A stretch of DNA of 19,159 nt from Haloferacaceae archaeon (GTDB lineage: Archaea > Halobacteriota > Halobacteria > Halobacteriales > Haloferacaceae). The notes beneath the pieces are model-generated. The model ran no database searches, was not told the DNA's origin, and saw nothing but the letters and a program-made list of their open reading frames with translations. A program made the position numbers and the translations under genes. The stretch's first letter is position 1; each line of letters begins with the position of its first letter. The stretch spans positions 1-19,159 of the forward strand of contig PWFE01000062.1 in the NCBI GenBank assembly GCA_003554115.1, written 5' to 3'. Below, one piece after another: positions 7,624-14,279 of this stretch.

Positions 7624-7705
7624 TACTGCCTCTCAGGTCGCCGTCGGAGTGAACCTTCGGATTTCGCCACGTCTCGGCGGTGGCTTGGTCGACCTCATAA
7701 ATACT

Positions 7706-7717
7706 TACTCAGTGTAT
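7706..7717. promoter_or_regulatory. Motif TACTCAGTGTAT between menA and the dehydratase gene
   Basis: The 12-mer TACTCAGTGTAT is identical to 5178-5189 at the halocyanin start, and 14 of 15 bases match when three leading bases are included. The core is an imperfect palindrome (TACTC A GTGTA, four of five base pairs). It sits in the AT-rich promoter region of menA, between divergent genes. In 19 kb a 12-bp match can arise by chance, so only the placement makes it notable. Confidence 0.3.
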
Positions 7718-7774
7718 AATAAATTTTTTGTATCGGCATTTGAATAGGGTGAGACTGCCGTTTCCGAACGCCAG

Positions 7775-7785
7775 TACTATTTAGG
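7775..7785 (+). promoter_or_regulatory. TATA box of the dehydratase gene
   Basis: TACTATTTAGG is centred 27 bp before the ATG at 7807, a good leaderless promoter arrangement. Confidence 0.55.
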
Positions 7786-7806
7786 GTTGCAGATAGAAGC
7801 CGGGGT

Positions 7807-9042
7807 ATGGTCAGCTACGACTCACTCCACGATCCGAACGCGGAGTACACCATGCGGGAGCTGTCGGCCGAAACAATGGGCGTTGCGGGCAAGCGCGGCG
7901 GCGGCCGCGATGTCGAGATCACCGACGTCCAGACGACGATGGTCGACGGGAACTTCCCGTGGACGCTAGTTCGTATTTATACTGATGCCGGCATCGTCGG
8001 CACAGGCGAAGCCTACTGGGGTGCGGGCGCACCGGAACTCATCGAGCGAATGAAGCCGTTCATCATCGGCGAAAACCCCCTAGATATCGACCGACTCACT
8101 GAACATCTCGTCCAGAAAATGTCCGGTGAGGGTTCGATTGGCGGTGTGACTGTCACCGCGATCTCCGGGATCGAAGTCGCACTGCACGATCTGGCGGGCA
8201 AAATTCTCGACATCCCTGCCTACCAGTTGTTAGGCGGCAAATACCGCGACAAAGTCCGCGTCTACTGTGATTGTCACACGGCTGATGAGGCCGATCCCAC
8301 CGCGTGTGCCGACGAGGCCGAACGTGTTGTTGAGGAGTTGGGATACGACGCCCTCAAGTTCGACCTAGACGTTCCATCTGGCCACGAGAAAGACCGGGCT
8401 AATCGTCACCTGCGCGGCGTTGAGATCGACCACAAGGTCAGTATCGTCAAAGCGGTCACCGAGCGCGTTGGCTCGCGGGCTGATGTGGCGTTCGACTGTC
8501 ACTGGACGTTCTCCGGTGGGAGTGCCAAACGCCTCGCGCAGGCGCTCGAGCCGTTCGATGTCTGGTGGCTCGAAGACCCAGTGCCGCCAGAGAACCACGA
8601 TGTCCAACGCGAGGTCACCCAGTCGACCTCCACGCCAATCGGTGTCGGCGAGAACGTCTACCGGAAACACGGCCAGCGGCGGTTGATCGAAAACCAGGCC
8701 GTCGACATCATTGCCCCTGACATGCCCAAGGTCGGCGGCATGCGCGAGACCCGGAAAATCGCAGATCTTGCAGACATGTACTACGTGCCGGTGGCGATGC
8801 ACAACGTTGCCTCACCGATTGCGACGATGGGATCGGCCCACGTCGGGGCAGCGATTCCGAACTCGCTTGCGGTCGAGTACCACAGCTACGAACTCGGCTG
8901 GTGGGAAGATCTGGTCGAAGAAGACGTCATTGAGGACGGCTACATCAAGATTCCCGAGAAACCGGGGCTTGGTGTGACCCTGGATATGGATGTCGTCGAA
9001 GAGAAAATGGTTGAGGGCGAAACGCTCTTCGACGAAGCGTAA
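7807..9042 (+). CDS. gnaD: Enolase-superfamily sugar-acid dehydratase, probably D-gluconate dehydratase
   Basis: A 411-residue mandelate racemase/muconate lactonizing-type enzyme. The N-terminal capping domain covers about 35-150 (DVEITDVQTTMVDGNFPWTL). The barrel shows Lys184 (LKFDLD), metal ligands Asp230 (AFDCHW), Glu256 (WLEDPVPPE) and Glu282 (GVGENVY), with His232 and His332 (VAMHN) as likely acid/base residues. This layout is that of acid-sugar dehydratases. Gluconate dehydratase of the semi-phosphorylative Entner-Doudoroff pathway is the best haloarchaeal match I know, giving 2-keto-3-deoxygluconate. Galactonate or xylonate dehydratase are the alternatives. It is transcribed alone, with a TATA box at -27. 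The 3' end carries a hairpin that overlaps the stop and recurs 50 bp downstream. Confidence 0.85.
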   Translation: MVSYDSLHDPNAEYTMRELSAETMGVAGKRGGGRDVEITDVQTTMVDGNFPWTLVRIYTDAGIVGTGEAYWGAGAPELIERMKPFIIGENPLDIDRLTEHLVQKMSGEGSIGGVTVTAISGIEVALHDLAGKILDIPAYQLLGGKYRDKVRVYCDCHTADEADPTACADEAERVVEELGYDALKFDLDVPSGHEKDRANRHLRGVEIDHKVSIVKAVTERVGSRADVAFDCHWTFSGGSAKRLAQALEPFDVWWLEDPVPPENHDVQREVTQSTSTPIGVGENVYRKHGQRRLIENQAVDIIAPDMPKVGGMRETRKIADLADMYYVPVAMHNVASPIATMGSAHVGAAIPNSLAVEYHSYELGWWEDLVEEDVIEDGYIKIPEKPGLGVTLDMDVVEEKMVEGETLFDEA

Positions 9043-9105
9043 ACTTCGTCGGGCTGGAAAATCTTCTATTTTCCGTGTTTGACGAGGCGTAAGGCTCGTC
9101 GAGCC
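9031..9105 (+). terminator. Hairpin cluster at the end of the dehydratase gene
   Basis: Three hairpins follow each other. GACGAAG/CTTCGTC (9031-9037 and 9044-9050) spans the stop TAA at 9040-9042. GGAAAAT/ATTTTCC (9056-9062 and 9068-9074) follows, with a 5-base loop. GACGAG/CTCGTC (9081-9086 and 9095-9100) comes last and can rearrange to GGCTC/GAGCC (9093-9105). The third hairpin is a diverged copy of the first, 50 bp apart. They are probably termination or RNA-stability elements. Confidence 0.6.
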
Positions 9106-9213
9106 AACGAAGCGTTGTGCTGTAGGTTTCGACTGCGCGTGGATCTGATAGTGCGGTCGACAGCAGGCATTAGGAGTCGACTACTCCATGGTAGGCGGCA
9201 GTTACGCCGGTTG

Positions 9214-9230
9214 TGTGTTTTCGAAACACA
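9214..9230. promoter_or_regulatory. Palindrome upstream of the glutaredoxin promoter
   Basis: TGTGTTT (9214-9220), TCG, AAACACA (9224-9230) has perfect 7-bp arms. It ends 10 bp before the TATA box at 9241, the usual place for an archaeal activator site. The factor that would bind is unknown. Confidence 0.4.
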
Positions 9231-9240
9231 GGCGACACAG

Positions 9241-9254
9241 ATATATTATTAAAT
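9241..9254 (+). promoter_or_regulatory. TATA box of the glutaredoxin gene
   Basis: ATATATTATTAAAT lies 18-31 bp before the ATG at 9272. It fixes the start at 9272, because the longer frame from 9188 would place this box inside the coding region. Confidence 0.65.
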
Positions 9255-9271
9255 GGTACGCACCGGTTGGT

Positions 9272-9520
9272 ATGACAGAACTCACACTGTATGATCGGCC
9301 GGATTGTCCCTACTCGAAACGCGTTCGACGCGTACTTGAGGTACTAGATATCGACTACGAGGAGATCATCGTCCCTGCGGACCGCGAGGAGCGAGATGAC
9401 GTCGAGTCGATTACCGGCCAGCGCGGGATTCCCGTCTTAGTCGACGACAGCCATCCCGACGGCTGGTTGGCCGACAGTGGCGAGATCTCATCGTATCTCA
9501 AAGAAACATACAACACATAA
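9272..9520 (+). CDS. Glutaredoxin-like thiol protein with CPYS active site
   Basis: An 82-residue thioredoxin-fold protein. It opens with strand TELTLYDR and the active site CPYS (12-15), so only one active-site cysteine is present. Then come helix KRVRRVLEVLDI, strand YEEIIVP, the TGQRGIPVLVDD segment with its cis-proline loop, and the ending GEISSYLKETY. CPYS resembles the monothiol type that carries iron-sulfur clusters or reduces glutathionylated proteins. Haloarchaea use gamma-glutamylcysteine rather than glutathione, so the physiological thiol partner differs. Nothing in the neighbourhood names a substrate. A palindrome lies just upstream of the TATA box and may regulate it. Confidence 0.9.
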   Translation: MTELTLYDRPDCPYSKRVRRVLEVLDIDYEEIIVPADREERDDVESITGQRGIPVLVDDSHPDGWLADSGEISSYLKETYNT

Positions 9521-9650
9521 CCCGGCGTCCAGCACACCAGAGTCGCCTGTTTTTATATTAGCTGTAGGTATCGAGAGTCGAAAGACTGCGACGTGTTCAT
9601 CGTTGGTAATCCAACACTCGAATGATACGTCGACGGCGATAGCGGCGACA

Positions 9651-9660
9651 GTAATAATAA
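9651..9660 (+). promoter_or_regulatory. TATA-like sequence before nikR
   Basis: GTAATAATAA lies 33-42 bp before the ATG at 9693, which would give a short leader of about ten bases. A small inverted repeat GTTGG-TAAT-CCAAC (9602-9615) lies about 40 bp further upstream and could be an operator. Confidence 0.4.
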
Positions 9661-9692
9661 CATCTATCATTCAATGGCTCGTGAGTTAATAT

Positions 9693-10121
9693 ATGACCGT
9701 TGTCAGCGTCTCCATGCCGGAAGACCTGCTCAGTCGAATCGACTCGTTTGCCGACGAACACGGCTACACCGGCCGCAGTGAGGTCGTCCGCGAGGCTGCC
9801 CGGAACCTGCTGGGGGAGTTCGAGGACAAACGACTCGAAGACCGTGATCTGATCGCAATCGTCACTGTGTTGTTCGACTACGAGACGACCAGTGTCGAAG
9901 AACGCATGATGCATCTCCGCCACGAACACGAACACCTCGTCGCCTCGAACTTCCATAGTCACGTCGGCAACCATTACTGTATGGAGCTGTTTGTCCTCGA
10001 AGGACAACTCGACGAGATTTCGACATTCGTCGGCAAGATCAGAGCGACACAGGACACGCTGTCAGTTGATTACTCGGTGATGCCCGTCGACGATTTTGAC
10101 TCCTTAGAGAACTTCAACTAG
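9693..10121 (+). CDS. nikR: NikR-family nickel-responsive repressor
   Basis: A 142-residue protein with a ribbon-helix-helix DNA-binding part (1-45: [17 protein letters not shown], then [17 protein letters not shown]) and a C-terminal ACT-like metal-binding part. The four high-affinity nickel ligands of E. coli NikR (His76, His87, His89, Cys95) align with His77 (RHEHEH), His88 and His90 (NFHSHV) and Cys96 (NHYC), all at an offset of one. It should therefore sense Ni(II) and repress nickel uptake or other metal genes. No nickel transporter or urease gene is in the window, so its targets lie elsewhere. Its TAG stop shares CTAG (10118-10121) with the opposite PAP2 gene. Confidence 0.88.
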   Translation: MTVVSVSMPEDLLSRIDSFADEHGYTGRSEVVREAARNLLGEFEDKRLEDRDLIAIVTVLFDYETTSVEERMMHLRHEHEHLVASNFHSHVGNHYCMELFVLEGQLDEISTFVGKIRATQDTLSVDYSVMPVDDFDSLENFN

Positions 10122-10906
10122 TCCTCGCCGATGTATCGGTCGGCAAGATACACACACACACCAGCCAGCACAATACCGAAGACCACGTCAGTCGCCCAGT
10201 GGATACCGAGATACATTGTCGAAATGATAACACTGACCGCTAAGACAGTCGCAATCGCCAGCCAGTAGGGGTACTCCTCGCGTGTTTTGTATGCGAAGAT
10301 GGCGACCGTCGCCGACAGTGATGTGTGAAGCGACGGGAACACGTTGGCTGGATCGTTCACTTCGGTCGTAATCATCTGGTACTGTGCATCGGTTTGGTAC
10401 AGCAAGTTCGTAAACACGACATCGTTGAAGTTTCGTGGCCCATAAGCCATGAAAATAATGTACAGTATCAGTCCAATAAAGTAGTTGAAACTGTAGGCCC
10501 CAACAAGTCGTTTCAGTGTCTCACGTTCCGAGAGGGCGGCGTAGGCCAACAGCGGAAAGACGAGTAGAAACGCATACCCGTACATATAGACCGCTGAAAA
10601 GTAGGTTGTGAGTGCCTCGGTCTCGAACGACTGAACAACGGCGACGAACTCACCTTCTATCGAGTAAATCGTGTTCGTGATGTTTAGTCCGATGATCCGC
10701 GAGACCTCTTGGGCAGAATCACGCAGCACTGAGTTGAGTGCTAACACGACGAGCAGTACCCCAAAGTATGGGGCAAACTCACGAGATCGTGGCCTGAACT
10801 CTTCGGCGAGTATCGACAACCGGCTTCGGCCAATAATCACTGTGCTGAACAGACAAATCACCGCGACGATGGCCACAAATTCGACGAGTAACTGAGTTCG
10901 ATACAT
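10118..10906 (-). CDS. PAP2-family membrane phosphatase
   Basis: A 262-residue membrane protein with about six hydrophobic segments. The PAP2 catalytic motifs are PSLHTS (191-196, His194) and YLGIHWATD (232-240, His236 and Asp240). An upstream GPRNF (156-160) may serve as the first conserved motif, which is not in the canonical KxxxxxxRP form. Such enzymes act on phosphatidate, polyprenyl diphosphates or inositol-lipid intermediates at the membrane surface; the substrate cannot be read here. The long N-terminal membrane region resembles Aur1/IPC-synthase-type PAP2 proteins. Its start overlaps the stop of the upstream solute-binding lipoprotein by one base (TAATG), so the two are translationally coupled. 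It converges on nikR. Confidence 0.86.
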   Translation of the reverse strand: MYRTQLLVEFVAIVAVICLFSTVIIGRSRLSILAEEFRPRSREFAPYFGVLLVVLALNSVLRDSAQEVSRIIGLNITNTIYSIEGEFVAVVQSFETEALTTYFSAVYMYGYAFLLVFPLLAYAALSERETLKRLVGAYSFNYFIGLILYIIFMAYGPRNFNDVVFTNLLYQTDAQYQMITTEVNDPANVFPSLHTSLSATVAIFAYKTREEYPYWLAIATVLAVSVIISTMYLGIHWATDVVFGIVLAGVCVYLADRYIGED

Positions 10907-12843
10907 TATCTGATCTGTGAGATGAGTTCGTTGTCAGCGGTGTACTGATAGCCGATGTCACGAAACTGTTCGCGGGCGCGTTCGACATCAAGGTCACCAT
11001 CCGTCCCGATAAACGGGACCTCGGGATCCGATCCATCCCAGCGTAGCGAATCAGCCAACCACTCAGTTTCGGCAAGTGGGCTCGCAATCGGTCGACCGTA
11101 CCCATCGAAGTACTGTTCGACGAGTCTCGACTTATCGATGACTTGGGCAATCAGTCGGCGCACGTTTGGGTTCCGCAACGGTTCTCGGCGAGTGTTAAAT
11201 CCGAGATGATAAAACGCGTTCGACTGGTGCTCGATCAGATCAAGATCCGAATCAGCCTCGATAGTGCCGACCTCCGTCGGTCTGAGTGTGGCGATCGTCG
11301 CATCGGCTTCACCGCTTCGTAGCAGTTCCATGGCCACCGTATCCGAGCCAACTGAGAAGACTGTGAGGCGCTCGAACGGCAGTGGCCCATCGTAGGCTTC
11401 CGGTGGCGGCTCGAACCGCTCTTCGGGTGGTATTTCTGTGTCGTCTACCGTGGACTCACTGGCGTCGGCTTCGGCGATTGTGCTGTTGGGCTGTGTCGTC
11501 GACTCGTTTGAAACAGATTCGTTTGCGGCGTCGACATCGGCCTCGTCATCGGCGTCGGGTTGTGTGCGAAGCCGCCATAAGAAATGCGAATCGAACCGGG
11601 TGAACTCAACGATGTCGTCGCCGGGCTCTTGGTCGAATTGGATCGGCCCGCTGCCGACCGCCTCTTGATTAGCTGTGGTGAGTGCGACGGTTGTCTCGCC
11701 GCTCCGGTTGCGAGGTCGTTCGATTCGTGTTCGGGTCTCCCAGATGTGGGCCGGTAGTATGGGTACAGCAAGCGCTCGCTTGGCGACCTGTTGGCTTGCG
11801 TTAGTAAAGCGAATCCGCAACTCGCGGGAGTTTTGGACGTGTATGGCCTCGACCAGCGAGATTCGACCACGGAACCGCTCGGATGGAATCGGACGAACGG
11901 CCTCTCCCAGAGAGGTATCACGGAGAAACTCGTAGGTAAAGTAGACATCGAACGCGGTCAGTGGTTCGCCGTCGTGCCACTCAAGGCCCTCACGAAGCGT
12001 GATCGACACTTCGAGTTGGTCGTCCGTCTCGTCCCACTGATACTCGCGGGCCAGCCACGGAATGTAGTCTCCGTTCTCTTCGAGCACAAGCGGATCGTAC
12101 AGCAGGTCGACGAGCGATTCGCCCTGCTTGTAGTCGGCCGAAATCGGGTTTCTGTTTCCCGTGATCCGGTCGTCGACAACGGCTAATCCGAGCGTTCCAG
12201 GGTCGCCGGTTGGATTTAGCTTCAACAGGTTGTGAGGTCGAGTCGGTGCACGCTGGTTCCAACTGTCGGCTTCGAACGAGTTGGTCCGAACCCCACTCAG
12301 ATGGGTCGGTGCGACAAGCGGAACGAACGGCTGAGTTCGGGCCAACAGCTCTTGTAGTTCGTCGACCGCCTGCTGTCGACGCTCACCGCTGGTTGATCGC
12401 TGACTGTCGAGCAGTTGGTCGCTGCTCAGATGTGTAAACCCATACGGGTTCTGCCAGCCCAACGCCCCATCGAACGTCGAACGAAACAGCGGGTAGAGCA
12501 GATCTGGATCTGGCGGCTGTGGATACGGAAACTGTCCGACGTAGATGTCGAAATCATGGTTCAACAACACCTGCTCGGAAAAGCCTCTGACGTCGACGAG
12601 CCTTAGCTGGGCGTCGAAGCCGACGGCTTCGAGTTTGGAGCGCAACTCTTGGGCAATCCTAATACCAAACGGATCGAGATCGGCGTACAGCGTCGTGATG
12701 TCGACCGAGAGTGGAGTCTGTTGAGACCGACCAACACGAGTCTGCACACGCCCGATACAGCCCGCAGCTGCGGCAGAGAGACCAGCGGCTCCAGCCAGCA
12801 GCGACCGACGGGAAAGCCGTGGGGTTGTATCGGAGCCAATCAT
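10906..12843 (-). CDS. ABC-type solute-binding lipoprotein, family 5, with apparent circular permutation
   Basis: A 645-residue Tat lipoprotein: SRRSLLAGAAGLSAAAAGC gives twin arginines at 12-13 and lipid-modified Cys29. The rest is a peptide-binding (SBP_bac_5) protein in an unusual order. Residues about 44-205 (ELRSKLEAVGFDAQLRLVD, DFDIYVGQF, PDPDLLYPLF, AVDELQELLARTQPFVPL) look like the normal C-terminal part. Residues about 238-645 (SLVDLLYDPLV, LAREYQW, ITLREGLEWHDGEPLTAFDV, then GSGPIQF, ELLRSGEADA, NPNVRRLIAQVIDKSRLVE) look like the normal N-terminal and middle parts. An acidic Ser/Thr-rich insert of about 55 residues lies at 428-485. No permease or ATPase gene is adjacent. It is coupled to PAP2. 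The frame stays open upstream to 13254, but the Tat signal fixes the start. Confidence 0.87.
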   Translation of the reverse strand: MIGSDTTPRLSRRSLLAGAAGLSAAAAGCIGRVQTRVGRSQQTPLSVDITTLYADLDPFGIRIAQELRSKLEAVGFDAQLRLVDVRGFSEQVLLNHDFDIYVGQFPYPQPPDPDLLYPLFRSTFDGALGWQNPYGFTHLSSDQLLDSQRSTSGERRQQAVDELQELLARTQPFVPLVAPTHLSGVRTNSFEADSWNQRAPTRPHNLLKLNPTGDPGTLGLAVVDDRITGNRNPISADYKQGESLVDLLYDPLVLEENGDYIPWLAREYQWDETDDQLEVSITLREGLEWHDGEPLTAFDVYFTYEFLRDTSLGEAVRPIPSERFRGRISLVEAIHVQNSRELRIRFTNASQQVAKRALAVPILPAHIWETRTRIERPRNRSGETTVALTTANQEAVGSGPIQFDQEPGDDIVEFTRFDSHFLWRLRTQPDADDEADVDAANESVSNESTTQPNSTIAEADASESTVDDTEIPPEERFEPPPEAYDGPLPFERLTVFSVGSDTVAMELLRSGEADATIATLRPTEVGTIEADSDLDLIEHQSNAFYHLGFNTRREPLRNPNVRRLIAQVIDKSRLVEQYFDGYGRPIASPLAETEWLADSLRWDGSDPEVPFIGTDGDLDVERAREQFRDIGYQYTADNELISQIR

Positions 12844-12886
12844 CAACGAATACGAACGAGTGGTGTCTACATGTGTTCCAGCAAGG

Positions 12887-12899
12887 ACATATAATAACG
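12887..12899 (-). promoter_or_regulatory. TATA-like box of the solute-binding protein gene
   Basis: Read on the minus strand, GTTATTATATG lies about 45-56 bp before the ATG at 12843. This implies a leader of about 20 bases and separates this transcript from the upstream membrane-protein gene. Confidence 0.45.
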
Positions 12900-12934
12900 C
12901 TACGATCTCTGTCGTTTTCTGTCGGAATTCGTGA

Positions 12935-14191
12935 TTAGAGATAACCGAACAGCGGCAGTGCAAGCCCGACAAGCCATGCCGCCACGGCCACGACAACCAG
13001 CGGCGGATCCGTTTTATCGGCTGTCGGCTCGTCTTCGCGCCCGGCGTTGTGTGAGTCGACGAGCGTGACCGCCAACACCCCGAGAGCCAGCAGCAGCCCG
13101 ATCCGGTGAAGCACCAGTTGAATCGGGACGATACCGATGCCGATGGCAGCGAAATCGTAGACGAATCCCGCACCCATCCCGACAATCGTAAAGCCGAACG
13201 CACTGAGCGGGCGGAGCCGTGGTGCGAACGTCGCGACAATGGCGGGTGGGCCAACCACGATCAACGGATACAACAACCCCGCGATGTACTGCGGTGAGTA
13301 CCCTGAGACGATCGACTCAAGAGCGATTCCAATCGCTCGAACCCCCAACAGCAGCCCTACCAACAAGGCTGCCAGCACGAAGCCATAGCGGTTTGTCTTC
13401 GCCCACTGGCCGAGATTACCGCCAACCCGACCGAGTGCCGTCCGGGTATCACGGGCGAAGACAGTCGACAGCAGACCGATTACCGCCAGTTCAATGCTCG
13501 AAATCCAGCCATCGCTCCAGCCGCCATCGAGACCGTAGTGCGTTCGGCTGACGTCCTCGACGAACGGCTGGTCGATAAAGTCGTCCTCGATAACGCGGGC
13601 GGGTCCGTGTATATCAGTGACAGTGTGGCGAAGCCGGAACCAATCGAAGTACTCCTCGTGGACCTGAATGGCGGTCCAGTCGTCGGCTTCGGAGGTGTAC
13701 GCCCGGATGTGGCTTCGTGACCCGAGATACGCCCCGCTGTGGAGCTGGTAGCTTTCGTCGACCCACTCGGCATCGCCGCCGTGCGGACTCGAATCGATGA
13801 ACGAATACCGTGTCGAACCGTCGGCGTCATCCCAGTCGACGCCGTCTTGGACCGACAGGTTGTAGCTGTCGGGATCTGCATCCTCTTCGGTTTCGTCCAT
13901 CGGCTCCCACTCAAGTTCTTCACTGTCGGTCAACGCCTGTTTTGTCCGGTCCGGATCGCCGTGAATAACGACGTTGATCGCCAGCGTTCGGCCGTCTACG
14001 GATTCCGATCGGCTGGTGTATGGCCACAGGTAGCTTCCGTTTTCGGTCGGCTGAATCAGTCGGTCGTCGTCGACGGTTGCGATCTCTTGGTCGGGCTCGT
14101 CGCTCGGAAAGAATCCGACACTCCCGGCGAGGAGATACGCGCCAGCGAGAACGATAACGGCGGCAATAAGTAGCGTTCGCCGTTGGCTCAT
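12935..14191 (-). CDS. Polytopic membrane protein of unknown function, possibly LssY_C-related
   Basis: A 418-residue protein. One hydrophobic segment (6-26) anchors an extracytoplasmic-looking acidic domain (about 30-228), then about six membrane segments follow (near 232-247, 270-291, 302-323, 328-351, 353-378 and 397-418). The soluble domain reads LAINVVIHGDPDRTKQAL, then GAYLGSRSHIRAY, then WTAIQVHEEYFDWFRLRHTV and DIHGPARVIEDDFID. This run of features recalls the LssY C-terminal domain, which in bacteria is found with PAP2 phosphatases, but the likeness is by eye only. It lies upstream of the solute-binding/PAP2 pair on the same strand with a 91-bp gap. I cannot assign a function with confidence. 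Confidence 0.75.
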   Translation of the reverse strand: MSQRRTLLIAAVIVLAGAYLLAGSVGFFPSDEPDQEIATVDDDRLIQPTENGSYLWPYTSRSESVDGRTLAINVVIHGDPDRTKQALTDSEELEWEPMDETEEDADPDSYNLSVQDGVDWDDADGSTRYSFIDSSPHGGDAEWVDESYQLHSGAYLGSRSHIRAYTSEADDWTAIQVHEEYFDWFRLRHTVTDIHGPARVIEDDFIDQPFVEDVSRTHYGLDGGWSDGWISSIELAVIGLLSTVFARDTRTALGRVGGNLGQWAKTNRYGFVLAALLVGLLLGVRAIGIALESIVSGYSPQYIAGLLYPLIVVGPPAIVATFAPRLRPLSAFGFTIVGMGAGFVYDFAAIGIGIVPIQLVLHRIGLLLALGVLAVTLVDSHNAGREDEPTADKTDPPLVVVAVAAWLVGLALPLFGYL

Positions 14192-14210
14192 CTACTGATA
14201 TTGCGGTGGT

Positions 14211-14223
14211 AGATATCAAAAAG
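14211..14223 (-). promoter_or_regulatory. TATA-like box of the membrane-protein gene
   Basis: On the minus strand CTTTTTGATATCT is centred about 25 bp before the ATG at 14191. Confidence 0.45.
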
Positions 14224-14248
14224 TCTGTCGCTCGGCAGTACTGCAAGG

Positions 14249-14255
14249 TTCAAAT
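14249..14255 (+). promoter_or_regulatory. TATA-like box of aroC
   Basis: TTCAAAT is centred 28 bp before the ATG at 14280, in a GC-rich context. Confidence 0.4.
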
Positions 14256-14279
14256 GGGCCGGGGTCTCATCAGACAGTA

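Noticed and set aside
9188..9271. 28-residue extension of the glutaredoxin
   Set aside because: It would contain the palindrome and TATA box, and the family starts at MTELTLYD.
10906..10908. Possible frameshift or gene fusion between the solute-binding protein and PAP2
   Set aside because: Both proteins have complete domains; the one-base TAATG overlap is a normal coupled junction.
12844..13254. N-terminal extension of the solute-binding protein to 782 residues
   Set aside because: The extension lies opposite the membrane-protein gene, is Arg- and Ser-rich, and would bury the Tat lipoprotein signal that clearly starts at 12843.
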